Assembly (NCBI GenBank): GCA_035384565.1
Contig: DAOOIT010000012.1
Span: 1-64,000, forward strand
Length of the DNA: 64,000 bases
Direction of reading: 5' to 3'
DNA from: Planctomycetota bacterium
GTDB lineage: Bacteria > Planctomycetota > PUPC01 > DSUN01
Positions 49,986 through 58,049 of this stretch are shown here, piece by piece. How positions within the stretch are numbered: position 1 is the first letter of the stretch; the number at the start of each line of letters is the position of its first letter. Both the position numbers and the translations under genes were made by a program. The notes below the pieces were generated by a model, which searched no databases, was not told the origin of the DNA, and was given only the letters and a program-made list of their open reading frames with translations.

Positions 49986-52844
49986 TCAACCAGAAAGGCG
50001 TGATTTTTCGGCCAGCGCGGGGCAGCGCCCCGAGCGACCAAGGCAGCGGACGAGGGCCTGGCCTGTGTACGAGTGCGGGGTGCCGGCTACGGCCTCCGGG
50101 GGGCCCTCCGCGACGACATGGCCGCCGGCGTCGCCGCCCTCCGGGCCCAGGTCAATCACCCAGTCTGCACACTTGATCACGTCGAGGTTGTGCTCGATGA
50201 CCAGCACCGTGTTCCCGCGGTCGGCCAGAGTCGCGAGGACTTGGAGGAGGCGGGAGATGTCGGCGAAGTGCAGGCCCGTCGTTGGCTCGTCCAGGATGTA
50301 GAGCGTGTTGCCCGTTGAGACCCTGGCGAGCTCGGTGGAGAGCTTCACGCGCTGAGCCTCTCCGCCTGAGAGGGTAGTGCTGGCTTGCCCGAGGGCGACA
50401 TAACCAAGGCCAACGGCGCACAGGGTATCGAGAATGCGCTTGACCCGGGGGAAAGCGTCGAAGAGGGCCAGGGCCTCCTCGACCTGGAGGTCCAGGACGT
50501 CGGCGATGGACTTGCCCTTGTAGCGGATGTCAAGCGTTTCGCGGTTGTAGCGCCGCCCCTTGCAGGTCTCGCAGGTGACGTAGAGGTCGGGCAGGAAATG
50601 CATCTCGATGCGCTTGGTGCCCTGGCCCTCACAGGAGTCGCAGCGGCCGCCTCGCACGTTGAAGCTGAAGCGGCCCGCCGTGTAGCCGCGGACTCTGGAC
50701 TCCTTCAGCCCGGCGAAGATGCGGCGAATATCGTCGAAAACGCCCGTGTAGGTTCCCGGGTTGGAGCGGGGCGTGCGGCCGATCGGGGACTGGTCAATGA
50801 CGATGACCTTGTCAATCTGCTCGATGCCCGTGATGCCCTTGTGCTTGCCCGGCTTGGCCCGGCTGGCGTGGAAGTGGCGCATCAGTGCCCGGTAGAGCAC
50901 GTCGTTGACAAGGGTGCTCTTGCCGGACCCGCTCACCCCCGTGACGCACACGATGCCGCCGAGAGGGATGGCGACGTCGATCCCCTTCAGGTTATTAGCG
51001 GCCGCTTTGCGAACCACCAAGGCGCGGGCCTTCGACACGGGGCGCCGCCTCCGAGGCGTCTCAATGGCGAGGCGTCCCGAGAGGTACTGGCCCGTCAGCG
51101 AGGCCGGGGCAGCCAGGATCTGGTCGAGAGTGCCCTGGGCCACCACGTTCCCGCCGTGGACGCCGGCTCCAGGCCCGAGGTCAATGATGTGGTCGGCGCT
51201 GCGGATGGTAAGTTCGTCGTGCTCGACCACGATCACAGAGTTGCCGAGTTCCTGAAGCCGCCGCAAGCTGGCGATGAGGCGGGCAGCGTCGCGCTGGTGG
51301 AGGCCGATCGTCGGTTCGTCGAGAACGTAGCACACGCCGACCAGGCCCGACCCCACTTGGGTGGCGAGGCGGATTCTTTGCGCCTCGCCGCCTGAGAGGC
51401 TGCTGCTCGCCCGGTCGAGGGTCAGGTAGCCGATCCCCACGTCCATCATGAATTGCAGGCGCTGGACAGCCTCGTGCAGAATCGGCTGGGCGATTGCCGC
51501 CTTTTCGGGTGGCAGGGCGAGCGCCTGGAGGAAGTCGCGCGCATCCGCAATGGGCAACGCCACGACCTCCTGGATGTGGCGGCCGCCTACCTGGACGGCG
51601 CGGGCCTCGGGGCGCAGGCGCGCGCCCTGGCACTCGCGGCAGGGCAACTCACCCATGTAGCCCATCAGGCGCGACTTGAGCGAGTCGCTCTCGGTCTTGC
51701 GGAAGCGTTCGTGCAGGTCGGGGATCACTCCGCGGAAGTGATGGGCGTTGTCGGCCCCCCCCTCGGGCTCGCCGCCGTGAAGCAAGGCACGCTGCACCGT
51801 GGCGGGCAGCTTGTCGTAGGGAGTGGTCATGCCGACACCGAAGTCCCGGCAGAAGCGCTCGAGGGCGCGGTTGTACCAGGACGACATGGCTTCGCCGCGT
51901 CGCCAGGGGTGGATGGCGCCTTGGGCCAGGCTCAACGACTTGTCGGGGACGATGAGGTCGGGGTCGAACTCCAGGCACGTGCCGAGACCTCCGCACGCCG
52001 GACAGGCGCCGTAAGGGCTATTGAATGAGAAGAGCCTGGGGGTCAATTCCTCGAGGCTGACCCCGCAATCGGGGCAGCCGTAGTGGCGGCTGTAGAGGGT
52101 GTCTTCCCAGCGATTCCCCGAGGCTCGCGCGATCACAACCAGCCCGTCGGCCAGGTGGAGAGCGGTCTCGACGGAGTCGTGGAGCCGTGACCGGTGCTGA
52201 GGGTCAACCACCAGCCTGTCCACGACGGCATCGATCGAGTGAGGCTTGCGCTTGTCGAGGTGGGGCACTCCTTCCAGCGGGTAGACCTCGCCGTCCACCC
52301 TCACGCGCACCAGACCCTCGCGGCCTATGCGGTCGATCAGCTCCTTGTGCTCGCCCTTGCGGCCGCGTGCCATCGGGGCAAGGACCATGAAGCGCAGGCC
52401 CGCCGGCAGGGCGAGAACCGCCTCGACGATCTGCTCCGGCGACTGTTGGCGGATGGCCCGGCCGCACAGGGGGCAATGTGGCTCGCCCACGCGGGCGTAG
52501 AGGAGGCGGAGGTAGTCGTAGACCTCCGTGGTCGTTCCCACCGTCGAGCGCGGATTGCCGATCCCGGTGTGCTGCTCGATCGAGATCGTCGGGGGCAGGC
52601 CGTCCACGGACTCGACGTTCGCCTTCGGCATCTGCTCCAGGAACTGCCGCGCGTAGGCGGAGAGGCTCTCGATGTACCGCCTCTGGCCCTCGGCGAAAAC
52701 GGTGTCGAAGGCGAGGGAACTCTTGCCGGAGCCGCTGAGGCCGGTGATCACGACCAGCCGGTCGCGCGGAATGGCAATATCGAAGCCCCGCAGGTTGTGT
52801 TCTGCGGCGCCTTTGATGACGATGCAGTTGCCGGTGTCTGGCAC
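49986..52844 (-). CDS. uvrA: Excinuclease ABC subunit A
   Basis: Damage-recognition ATPase of nucleotide excision repair. The 952-residue protein has both ABC modules: Walker A ITGLSGSGKSS (about residue 28) and VTGVSGSGKST (about 630), and both signatures LSGGEAQRIRLATQ and LSGGEAQRVKLSTE. Zinc-finger cysteines are seen in CPDCGVSLEELTP...CPACGG and in CDSCEGQGTKRIEMHFLPD...CETCKG. The start is taken as GTG at 52844, with AAGGAAGG 7 nt upstream and the predicted transcription start near 52860; a GTG six codons upstream would lie beyond that start. It is divergent from the DUF151 gene. Confidence 0.97.
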   Translation of the reverse strand: MPDTGNCIVIKGAAEHNLRGFDIAIPRDRLVVITGLSGSGKSSLAFDTVFAEGQRRYIESLSAYARQFLEQMPKANVESVDGLPPTISIEQHTGIGNPRSTVGTTTEVYDYLRLLYARVGEPHCPLCGRAIRQQSPEQIVEAVLALPAGLRFMVLAPMARGRKGEHKELIDRIGREGLVRVRVDGEVYPLEGVPHLDKRKPHSIDAVVDRLVVDPQHRSRLHDSVETALHLADGLVVIARASGNRWEDTLYSRHYGCPDCGVSLEELTPRLFSFNSPYGACPACGGLGTCLEFDPDLIVPDKSLSLAQGAIHPWRRGEAMSSWYNRALERFCRDFGVGMTTPYDKLPATVQRALLHGGEPEGGADNAHHFRGVIPDLHERFRKTESDSLKSRLMGYMGELPCRECQGARLRPEARAVQVGGRHIQEVVALPIADARDFLQALALPPEKAAIAQPILHEAVQRLQFMMDVGIGYLTLDRASSSLSGGEAQRIRLATQVGSGLVGVCYVLDEPTIGLHQRDAARLIASLRRLQELGNSVIVVEHDELTIRSADHIIDLGPGAGVHGGNVVAQGTLDQILAAPASLTGQYLSGRLAIETPRRRRPVSKARALVVRKAAANNLKGIDVAIPLGGIVCVTGVSGSGKSTLVNDVLYRALMRHFHASRAKPGKHKGITGIEQIDKVIVIDQSPIGRTPRSNPGTYTGVFDDIRRIFAGLKESRVRGYTAGRFSFNVRGGRCDSCEGQGTKRIEMHFLPDLYVTCETCKGRRYNRETLDIRYKGKSIADVLDLQVEEALALFDAFPRVKRILDTLCAVGLGYVALGQASTTLSGGEAQRVKLSTELARVSTGNTLYILDEPTTGLHFADISRLLQVLATLADRGNTVLVIEHNLDVIKCADWVIDLGPEGGDAGGHVVAEGPPEAVAGTPHSYTGQALVRCLGRSGRCPALAEKSRLSG

Positions 52845-52866
52845 TTGGCAGCCTTCCTTCACCTCG

Positions 52867-52895
52867 GACGGTAGCGCGCGGCGCGGGAGGAGTCA
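52867..52895 (-). promoter_or_regulatory. Predicted promoter of uvrA
   Basis: On the minus strand, TTGACT (52890-52895), 17 bp, TACCGT (52867-52872). Its -35 hexamer is separated by a single base from the -35 of the divergent DUF151 promoter. Confidence 0.55.
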
Positions 52896-52896
52896 A

Positions 52897-52925
52897 GTTG
52901 ACTTTCGCGCGCGGGGAACGTACAA
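52897..52925 (+). promoter_or_regulatory. Predicted promoter of the DUF151 nuclease gene
   Basis: TTGACT (52897-52902), 17 bp, TACAAT (52920-52925); leader about 33 nt to the ATG at 52965. It may also have served the tRNA-Ser gene downstream before the element was inserted. Confidence 0.7.
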
Positions 52926-52964
52926 TCCAGAAGGAGCATCAGTATAACCGAGATTGGGGCGAGC

Positions 52965-53357
52965 ATGATTCAGTGCGAACTCGTCAAGATCATGATCACT
53001 GAGACGGCGGACCCGCAGGTGATCGTGCTGAAAGAGGTGGACGGCGAGCGCGCCTTCCCGATCCTGATTGGGATCTCGGAGGCGATTGCCATAGACCGCA
53101 AGATCAAAGGCTACGAGCCGGCGCGTCCGCTCACGCACGATCTTCTGGCCAGCGTGATGACGCGCCTGGGGGCCTCGCTGGACCGCATCGAGGTCTGCGG
53201 GTTGCGCGACAACACGTTTTTCGCGAAACTGATCGTCTCCAGGGATGGCGAGACGATCGAGATCGACTCGCGGCCCAGCGACGCGATCGCCTTGGCCGTG
53301 CGGCTGGAGGCGCCCATCTTCGTCGCTGAGGAAGTGATTGACGAAGTGTGCCAGTAG
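52965..53357 (+). CDS. Bifunctional nuclease family protein (DUF151)
   Basis: A 130-residue DUF151/BFN-domain protein. FPILIGISEAIAI near 31-43, RPLTHDLLASVMTRLGA near 53-69 and SRPSDAIALAVRLEAPIFVA near 106-125 are the family blocks. The domain was named for plant nucleases active on DNA and RNA; bacterial members are single-domain and little studied. The gene is intact and has a promoter with a consensus-like -10. It is the last chromosomal gene before the tRNA-Ser attachment site, whose 5' half begins 29 bp after its stop. Confidence 0.9.
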   Translation: MIQCELVKIMITETADPQVIVLKEVDGERAFPILIGISEAIAIDRKIKGYEPARPLTHDLLASVMTRLGASLDRIEVCGLRDNTFFAKLIVSRDGETIEIDSRPSDAIALAVRLEAPIFVAEEVIDEVCQ

Positions 53358-53386
53358 GCTCTTCCCTGGGCGGGCGCGCAGAGCGA

Positions 53387-53432
53387 GGCGGGTTGGCCGA
53401 GTGGTCGAAGGCGACGGTTTTGAAAACCGTTG
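53387..53432 (+). pseudogene. attL: orphan 5' half of tRNA-Ser
   Basis: Identical over 46 bp to the first part of the complete tRNA-Ser gene at 59581: acceptor 5' strand, D-arm, anticodon stem-loop and start of the variable arm. After 53432 the sequence diverges (cgaag instead of acggc), so no tRNA can fold. It is the chromosomal side of the original gene, left behind by integration. Confidence 0.93.
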
Positions 53433-53730
53433 CGAAGCTCCCCATGCACAAGACGCAAGCCAAGATGTGCCCGTAGGTTGTGGCGGCAGTGGCGTGTGCG
53501 CCGCCCCTGGCCTGACAGCAGATTTGCAGCGGTCCGCGAAGAAATGCCCCCCCGATCTGGCCGAGGTCAAGGGCGCGTGGCGCAACCTGTCGGCCACGGC
53601 ACGGGCGGCGATCCTTGAGGTCGTGCGCCTGGATGTGAACGCCCGACGCGCTGCCGACGCGGGGATCGCCCGCAAGGCGTGGCGGCGTGTGCGGTGCGGG
53701 CGGCGGCTGGCGGGGAGGGCGGCGCTGTGA
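53431..53730 (+). pseudogene. Detached 3' coding extension of the integrase
   Basis: A 99-codon open frame that starts inside the attL repeat, in the same frame in which the integrase gene reads the attR repeat. In the excised circle the integrase would read through ...GDGFENR into CEAPHAQDASQDV and go on to this stop, giving about 548 residues. The extension has SAKKCPPDLAEVKGAWRNL followed by a basic, Arg-rich C-terminus, as in a DNA-binding tail. In the integrated state it lacks a start codon of its own near the repeat. Its stop overlaps the GTG of the zinc-finger gene. Confidence 0.65.
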
Positions 53731-54164
53731 ACGCTCCCCACGCCGATGCCTGCCTGCCCCCACACACGCCACACGATGCCCCTGCGTGGCCTACAGGCGA
53801 CGCGGGGGCGGGTGCGCGACATTCCCTGCCTTGCCCCACGAGGACGGCCCCCACGCCCACGGCGGGGCTGCGCTTCCGCCTGCGGGCGCTGCGGGAGCGC
53901 TGCAAGGATTGTGTGGGCGGGCCGCAACTGGCGTCGCGCTGTGACGATGCCCGCTGCCCCTTGCACGACTACCGCACGGGGCACCGGCCACGGGGCCGCA
54001 AGGCGAAGCGGACGCCCCTCAAGGCGCTGCGGGCTTACTGCCTCTGGTGCTGCAAGGCGCAGCCGGGCGAAGTCCGCCTGTGCCCGGCCACGGGCTGCGC
54101 GCTCTGGCCGTGGCGGCGGGGGCGGTCCCGAACGGGTGAGGGTGCGCGGGGCAGTCGCCCGTGA
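53727..54164 (+). CDS. Double zinc-finger protein of the element
   Basis: A 145-residue protein. After a low-complexity Pro/Ala/His-rich N-terminus (1-55) it has two related cysteine units, C-x2-C-x9-C-x4-C (CKDC...CDDARC, about 71-90) and C-x2-C-x10-C-x4-C (CLWC...CPATGC, about 114-133), each followed by an aromatic-Arg segment (HDYRTG, LWPWRRG). This pattern resembles small zinc-binding proteins found in phages and prophages. The GTG start overlaps the integrase-extension stop (GTGA), with GGGAGG upstream, so in the excised circle it would be translationally coupled to the integrase. Confidence 0.65.
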   Translation: MNAPHADACLPPHTPHDAPAWPTGDAGAGARHSLPCPTRTAPTPTAGLRFRLRALRERCKDCVGGPQLASRCDDARCPLHDYRTGHRPRGRKAKRTPLKALRAYCLWCCKAQPGEVRLCPATGCALWPWRRGRSRTGEGARGSRP

Positions 54165-54707
54165 CGGCCCCTTGCCGCGCGAAATGGCCAGCGCTGCAAG
54201 CAGTTCCAGAAGCCGCGCGATGCGATTGACCCATCAGCCTTGCCGGTGCATGAGTGTGCGGATTGAGGGGAAGACGCGGACACAACGGAAAAAGTCGGAT
54301 CGCGATTGGTGGTGCCTGTTATATGCCCTTCCGCTGCGGGAAGAAACCTCGGGGTATAGCGCAACGATACACCGCTTGTGGGGAGGGGGAAAGAGGGAGG
54401 GGGCATGGGCCATGATCCATGCTATGGCGTAGAGGGGCGTCAACGCCTCGAAGCCGGGAGGGGTAGTTGGGCGGGGGGCTGCGTCTGCGGGACTTTGCGG
54501 AGCGCGTGGGATGGCGCTAGGAATCCCACGCGGCTTGTCAAGGGGTCGGGACGCGCGCGGCAGTCGCGCTGGACAATTGGAGCTTGGCGCGCCACAATGG
54601 GCTAGCCCGCGCGATCTCGCGGGCCGGGGCTAGGGTCGCTCCCGAACGCGGATACCCTTGCCGCTGCCCCGGCCCGGTCCTCCCAAGGGCGCAAGGAAGG
54701 GGTTGCG
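54165..54707. other. Non-coding part of the element with two hairpins
   Basis: About 540 bp with no gene I can support. It has a perfect 10-bp stem cgcgtgggat/atcccacgcg (54503-54512, 54523-54532; 10-nt loop) and a 7-bp stem gcccgcg/cgcgggc (54605-54611, 54618-54624). Given a RepA/DnaB-type ATPase gene downstream, this could include a replication origin or a structured RNA. Confidence 0.45.
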
Positions 54708-54800
54708 ATGCCGGCGCCAGACCTTGAACGCCTGAAGTGGGCTTGCCGAGTGGCTTGCCCGGGAAGGCTGGGTTACGCGCTGCATCAAGCGCATGGTTGA
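54708..54800 (+). CDS. Possible 30-residue protein of the element
   Basis: A short open frame, MPAPDLERLKWACRVACPGR and ten more residues, preceded by AAGGAAGG 8 nt before its ATG and ending 11 bp before the next gene. It contains one Cys pair. No family can be given; it may be a leader peptide for the following gene. Confidence 0.4.
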   Translation: MPAPDLERLKWACRVACPGRLGYALHQAHG

Positions 54801-54811
54801 GGGAGGTGGCA

Positions 54812-55873
54812 ATGATCCCCTACCGATGCGAGTGTGGCAAGGTGTACCCCTTGGCGGACGAGCATGCCGGCGCACAAGTGACTTGCCCGGTATGCAACCG
54901 GGTAGGGACAATCGCACTTGCCGATGGTCAGGTGTCGCAAGGCGACAGAGCGAGAAGCTCGGACGATCTTGACCGGCTGACGATAACGACAGATGCGGGG
55001 AAACTGGCGTTCCGACTGCTCATGGCTCATCGGTTCATTGTCGGGGCTGTAAAACGGTACGCCTCTTTGGTGACGACGGACGCGACTGAACCTAACGTGC
55101 CTCTCAGCACCGACGTTCGGGGGAGGGAGGGCGACGAGATAATCGCACGGGAAATCGAGGCAATCTTAGGTCGTGACCTCGTCAAGCGGCTCCTGGTTAC
55201 CATCGAGTCCGTTCCGCCTTTCGTTCCAGGTCAGGAAGTAGTAAGCGCGGATGAGTCGGCGGCCAGCGCCATCTTCGCAGCACAGTGTCGGCTCGAAGAA
55301 GCTGCAAGACCTATCCTGCCCAAGGTGTTTACTGACGATCCGCTTGGTGATGGTCTATTCAAGAGGGACAGGTGGATCTGGCCCAGGTTGCCGCTGGCCC
55401 AGCGTGGGATGCCCTGGCAGCTCTACTGGCAGCGCATGGGGTCCACCCCCAATGCCATATGCTCCAAGCTCCGGCACGTGATGAACGTCGAGGAACACTC
55501 CCTGAATCGAGAATACGAGCAAAGCCCCAAGGGCGGGCTCTCCAAGAAACCGCGCCGGCGCAGGCGCGCAAGCGAAGCCGCCAGCAAACTGACGGTCAGG
55601 CAGCTTGAGGCAGTGCAGATTGTCGGCGAGTGCAAGGGGAACTTCACGGAAGCCGCGCGGCGCATGGGTCTCAAGGACCCCAAGAGCGTTCGGGAGCTTT
55701 ACGAAAAAGGGGTGCGGAAGGCAGGGGTTGCGGCGGTCTTGAAGCCCAAGATGATACGTGAGGCGCAGGACAGGCGGGGGCAGTCGTTGATTGCTGACAA
55801 GGACGAGGGCGAAGGTGTGAAGACGCTGGGGCCGGCGGCGAGGGGGACGGTGCTGAAGGACCGGCGCTGGTAG
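54812..55873 (+). CDS. Zinc-ribbon and HTH protein of the element, function unknown
   Basis: A 353-residue protein. The N-terminus has a zinc-ribbon-like motif (CECGKVY ... CPVC, about 6-32). The middle (50-225) is helical and unrecognised. A lysine/arginine patch KKPRRRRR near 246-253 precedes a helix-turn-helix-like region (LTVRQLEAVQIVGECKGNF near 262-280, then EAARRMGLKDPKSVRELYEK) that resembles small terminase or transposase-type DNA-binding domains. The start is set by GGGAGG before the ATG. It may be a replication-initiation or packaging-type DNA-binding protein; this is inference only. Confidence 0.6.
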   Translation: MIPYRCECGKVYPLADEHAGAQVTCPVCNRVGTIALADGQVSQGDRARSSDDLDRLTITTDAGKLAFRLLMAHRFIVGAVKRYASLVTTDATEPNVPLSTDVRGREGDEIIAREIEAILGRDLVKRLLVTIESVPPFVPGQEVVSADESAASAIFAAQCRLEEAARPILPKVFTDDPLGDGLFKRDRWIWPRLPLAQRGMPWQLYWQRMGSTPNAICSKLRHVMNVEEHSLNREYEQSPKGGLSKKPRRRRRASEAASKLTVRQLEAVQIVGECKGNFTEAARRMGLKDPKSVRELYEKGVRKAGVAAVLKPKMIREAQDRRGQSLIADKDEGEGVKTLGPAARGTVLKDRRW

Positions 55874-56047
55874 GGGTGCCGGGGGTTCGGTTCGGGGTAG
55901 GTTACGCATTTCTGCGCTTTTTTTCCTTCCTCCCAAGACGTGATTCTCCAATCACTTGCGGCTGACACCGGGGGTATCCAGTCCTTACGCTACCCCCTTT
56001 TCTCGGAAGAGGTCGAGGGGAGAGAGACCTTTTCTGAGGAGACGGCC

Positions 56048-56173
56048 ATGAGCCGCAAGGTGACGAAGGCTGAGGAACGGGCCTTCCGCGAGTTGGCCCG
56101 CGTGGCGCGGAAGCTGCGGCGCGCGCAGGAACGCGCACAGAAGGCAGAGAAGGGAGGGCGCGACAATGCTTGA
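56048..56173 (+). CDS. Small basic protein of the element, 41 residues
   Basis: A 41-residue, highly charged helical protein (MSRKVTKAEERAFRELARVA and 21 more, mostly Arg/Lys/Ala/Glu). GAGGAG lies 6 nt before the ATG. Its stop overlaps the start of the AlpA-like gene by 8 bp, so the three genes 56048-57874 form a tightly coupled operon. Function unknown; a coiled-coil accessory protein is likely. Confidence 0.6.
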   Translation: MSRKVTKAEERAFRELARVARKLRRAQERAQKAEKGGRDNA

Positions 56174-56384
56174 GCGAACAACGGGCTGTGAGTTGGCGAC
56201 GGTTCGGGAAGCGGCAGAGCTGCTGCGGATTCACCCGCGCAGCGTGTGGCGGCTGAGTGCGCTGGCCGAGGCGGGCACGGGGGGTTTTCCCCGGCCCGTG
56301 CGGCTGGCGGCGAAAACCGTCCGCTGGCGCGTGGCGGACATTCAACGGTACCTCGACGGCCTGGCCGGGGAGGGGAAGCGATGA
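56166..56384 (+). CDS. AlpA/excisionase-like MerR-type HTH protein
   Basis: A 72-residue DNA-binding protein with the winged-HTH layout of AlpA/Xis proteins: TVREAAELLRIHPRSVWRLS near 12-31 (helix-turn-helix), a wing, FPRPVRLAAKTVRWRVADIQ near 41-60 and a C-terminal helix. AlpA/excisionase proteins direct excision or regulate the integrase, so it is the best candidate for the recombination directionality factor. Its stop overlaps the start of the ATPase gene (ATGA). Confidence 0.8.
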   Translation: MLERTTGCELATVREAAELLRIHPRSVWRLSALAEAGTGGFPRPVRLAAKTVRWRVADIQRYLDGLAGEGKR

Positions 56385-57874
56385 GCCACAACGGGACTCC
56401 CCCCTACGACGCGGATGCGGAACAGGCGGTGATCGGGTCGTTGCTGATTGACAACGACACGTTTGAGGATGTGGCGCGGCTCGTGGGGGCGGGCGATTTC
56501 TACCTCAACGGCAACCGGCGCATCTTCGAGGCGGCGGCCGCAGAGATCGCGGCGGGTCGGTCGGCGGACGCCGTGACGATGACGGCGGCGCTTGAGGCGT
56601 CGGGCCAGCTTGAAGCCATAGGTGGCGCGGATGCGCTGGTCGAGTTGCTTGAGAAGGTGCCCACTGCGGCGAATGCGGAGCACTACGCGCGGATCGTGGC
56701 TGACCGCGCGCGACGGCGGCGGATCATCGAGGCGGCTGAGCGCGCCGCACAGCGGGCCGCCGACTTGACGGCAGACGATGCCGAGATCGCGACGGCGCTT
56801 GAGGCCGTGGCCGCTGCGGGCAACGGGGCTTGGCGCGGCGGAGCCGAGGCGGTGCTGGTGAAGATGGCGGACGTGGCCCCCGAGCCGGTGCGCTGGGTGT
56901 GGCCGTGGCGGGTGCCCCTGGGCAAGCTGACGCTGTTCGCCGGCGATCCTGGCCTGGGCAAGAGCCTGCTGAGCCTCGACATTGCGGCACGAGTGACTCG
57001 AGGTGCCCACTGGCCCGGCCCCGACGCGGCGGGCGAACCCGCGCCCCTGGGCAACGTGATCCTGCTGTCGGCAGAAGACGACAAGGCCGACACTATCCGG
57101 CCCCGGCTCGATGCGGCGGGGGCCGACGTGGAGCGGATCGTGGTGCTGGACTCGGTTCGGGAGCGTGGCGGGGAACGGGGCTTCACCCTGGCGGACCTTC
57201 CCATCCTGAGCCGGGCAATCGAGGACACGGGGGGCGTCAACCTTGTGGTGATTGATCCCCTGAGCGCCTACCTGGGCGGCGTGGACAGCCACAGGAACGC
57301 CGAAGTGCGAAGCCTGCTCGGGCCGTTGAAGGCCCTGGCCGAAGCGCGGGGCGTGGCTGTGGCGGCTGTGACGCATCTCTGCAAAGGCGGCGGGCAGTCG
57401 GCGCTCTACCGCGCGATGGGGAGTCTTGGGTTCGTGGCCGCGGCCCGCGCCTACTGGGTGCTGTCGCGCGACGGCGACGATCCCAAGCGGGTGCTGATGC
57501 TGCCGGGGAAGCAGAACCTTGCGCCCGACGTGGGGGGCCTGGCCTTCCGCGTCGAGGACTCCCCGGACTCCCCTGGCGTGCCCGTGCTGGCGTGGGAGTC
57601 GAGCGCCGTCACAGTGCCCGTTGACGAGGTGCTCGCGTCATGCGTCCCGGCGGACCGCGAGACGCGCCGGGAGCGCGACGAGGCCGCCGACTGGCTCCGG
57701 GGCTTCCTGGCGGGTGGGCCGGTGCCAAAGGCTGAGGTCGTGGCCGCTGCAAAGTCGAACCGCCACGCCTGGCATACCGTGCGGCGGGCCGCCGACAGCA
57801 TCGGCGTGGAACACCCGCGCGACGGTTTCGGGCGTGGGTCCAAGGTGCTGTGGAAGCTGCCCGATGGCGCATAG
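56381..57874 (+). CDS. DnaB-N/RepA-like AAA ATPase fusion
   Basis: A 497-residue protein. Residues 8-115 resemble the DnaB N-terminal domain (AEQAVIGSLLIDNDTF; HAR-type helices). From about 170 there is a RecA-fold ATPase of the AAA_25/RepA type: Walker A FAGDPGLGKSLLSLDIA near 189-205, LLSAEDDKADTIRPRLDAAG near 230-249 and Walker B LVVIDPLSAYLGG near 289-301. The C-terminal 100 residues include a winged-helix-like segment. It is likely the replicative helicase or helicase loader of the element. ATG follows GGGGAGGGGAAGCG and overlaps the AlpA-like gene stop. Confidence 0.85.
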   Translation: MSHNGTPPYDADAEQAVIGSLLIDNDTFEDVARLVGAGDFYLNGNRRIFEAAAAEIAAGRSADAVTMTAALEASGQLEAIGGADALVELLEKVPTAANAEHYARIVADRARRRRIIEAAERAAQRAADLTADDAEIATALEAVAAAGNGAWRGGAEAVLVKMADVAPEPVRWVWPWRVPLGKLTLFAGDPGLGKSLLSLDIAARVTRGAHWPGPDAAGEPAPLGNVILLSAEDDKADTIRPRLDAAGADVERIVVLDSVRERGGERGFTLADLPILSRAIEDTGGVNLVVIDPLSAYLGGVDSHRNAEVRSLLGPLKALAEARGVAVAAVTHLCKGGGQSALYRAMGSLGFVAAARAYWVLSRDGDDPKRVLMLPGKQNLAPDVGGLAFRVEDSPDSPGVPVLAWESSAVTVPVDEVLASCVPADRETRRERDEAADWLRGFLAGGPVPKAEVVAAAKSNRHAWHTVRRAADSIGVEHPRDGFGRGSKVLWKLPDGA

Positions 57875-57886
57875 TTGCCCAGAAAG

Positions 57887-57924
57887 CCCATACATGCCCA
57901 CGCCTGAGAGTGGACAAGTATGGG
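57887..57924. repeat. Inverted repeat related to 27808-27853
   Basis: Arms cccatacatgcccac (57887-57901) and gtggacaagtatggg (57910-57924) pair with two mismatches around an 8-nt loop containing cctgag. A further half-copy gggcaagtat follows at 57931-57940. It lies 12 bp after the ATPase-gene stop. Its sequence closely matches the intergenic repeat at 27808-27853, so it is not confined to the element. Confidence 0.75.
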
Positions 57925-58012
57925 GGAAGTGGGCAAGTATCAGGCTGGGCGTGGAATCCAAGCGTCAAGGGTTCGGGCGGGGTCCGACGCACGGGGCCGC
58001 AAAGAATCGGAC

Positions 58013-58041
58013 TTGACAAGCGAATGGAAGTATGGTAACAT
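58013..58041 (+). promoter_or_regulatory. Predicted promoter of the regulator-integrase operon
   Basis: TTGACA (58013-58018), 17 bp, TAACAT (58036-58041). Transcription should begin near 58048, two bases before the regulator ATG, so the mRNA is probably leaderless. Confidence 0.7.
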
Positions 58042-58049
58042 AGATTAGC

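Noticed and set aside
53387..53432. A second functional tRNA-Ser gene
   Set aside because: Only the first 46 nt match; the 3' half needed to fold is missing.
54378..54605. Possible 75-codon gene in the element
   Set aside because: Gly/Arg-rich, no ribosome-binding site, crosses the perfect hairpin at 54503-54532.
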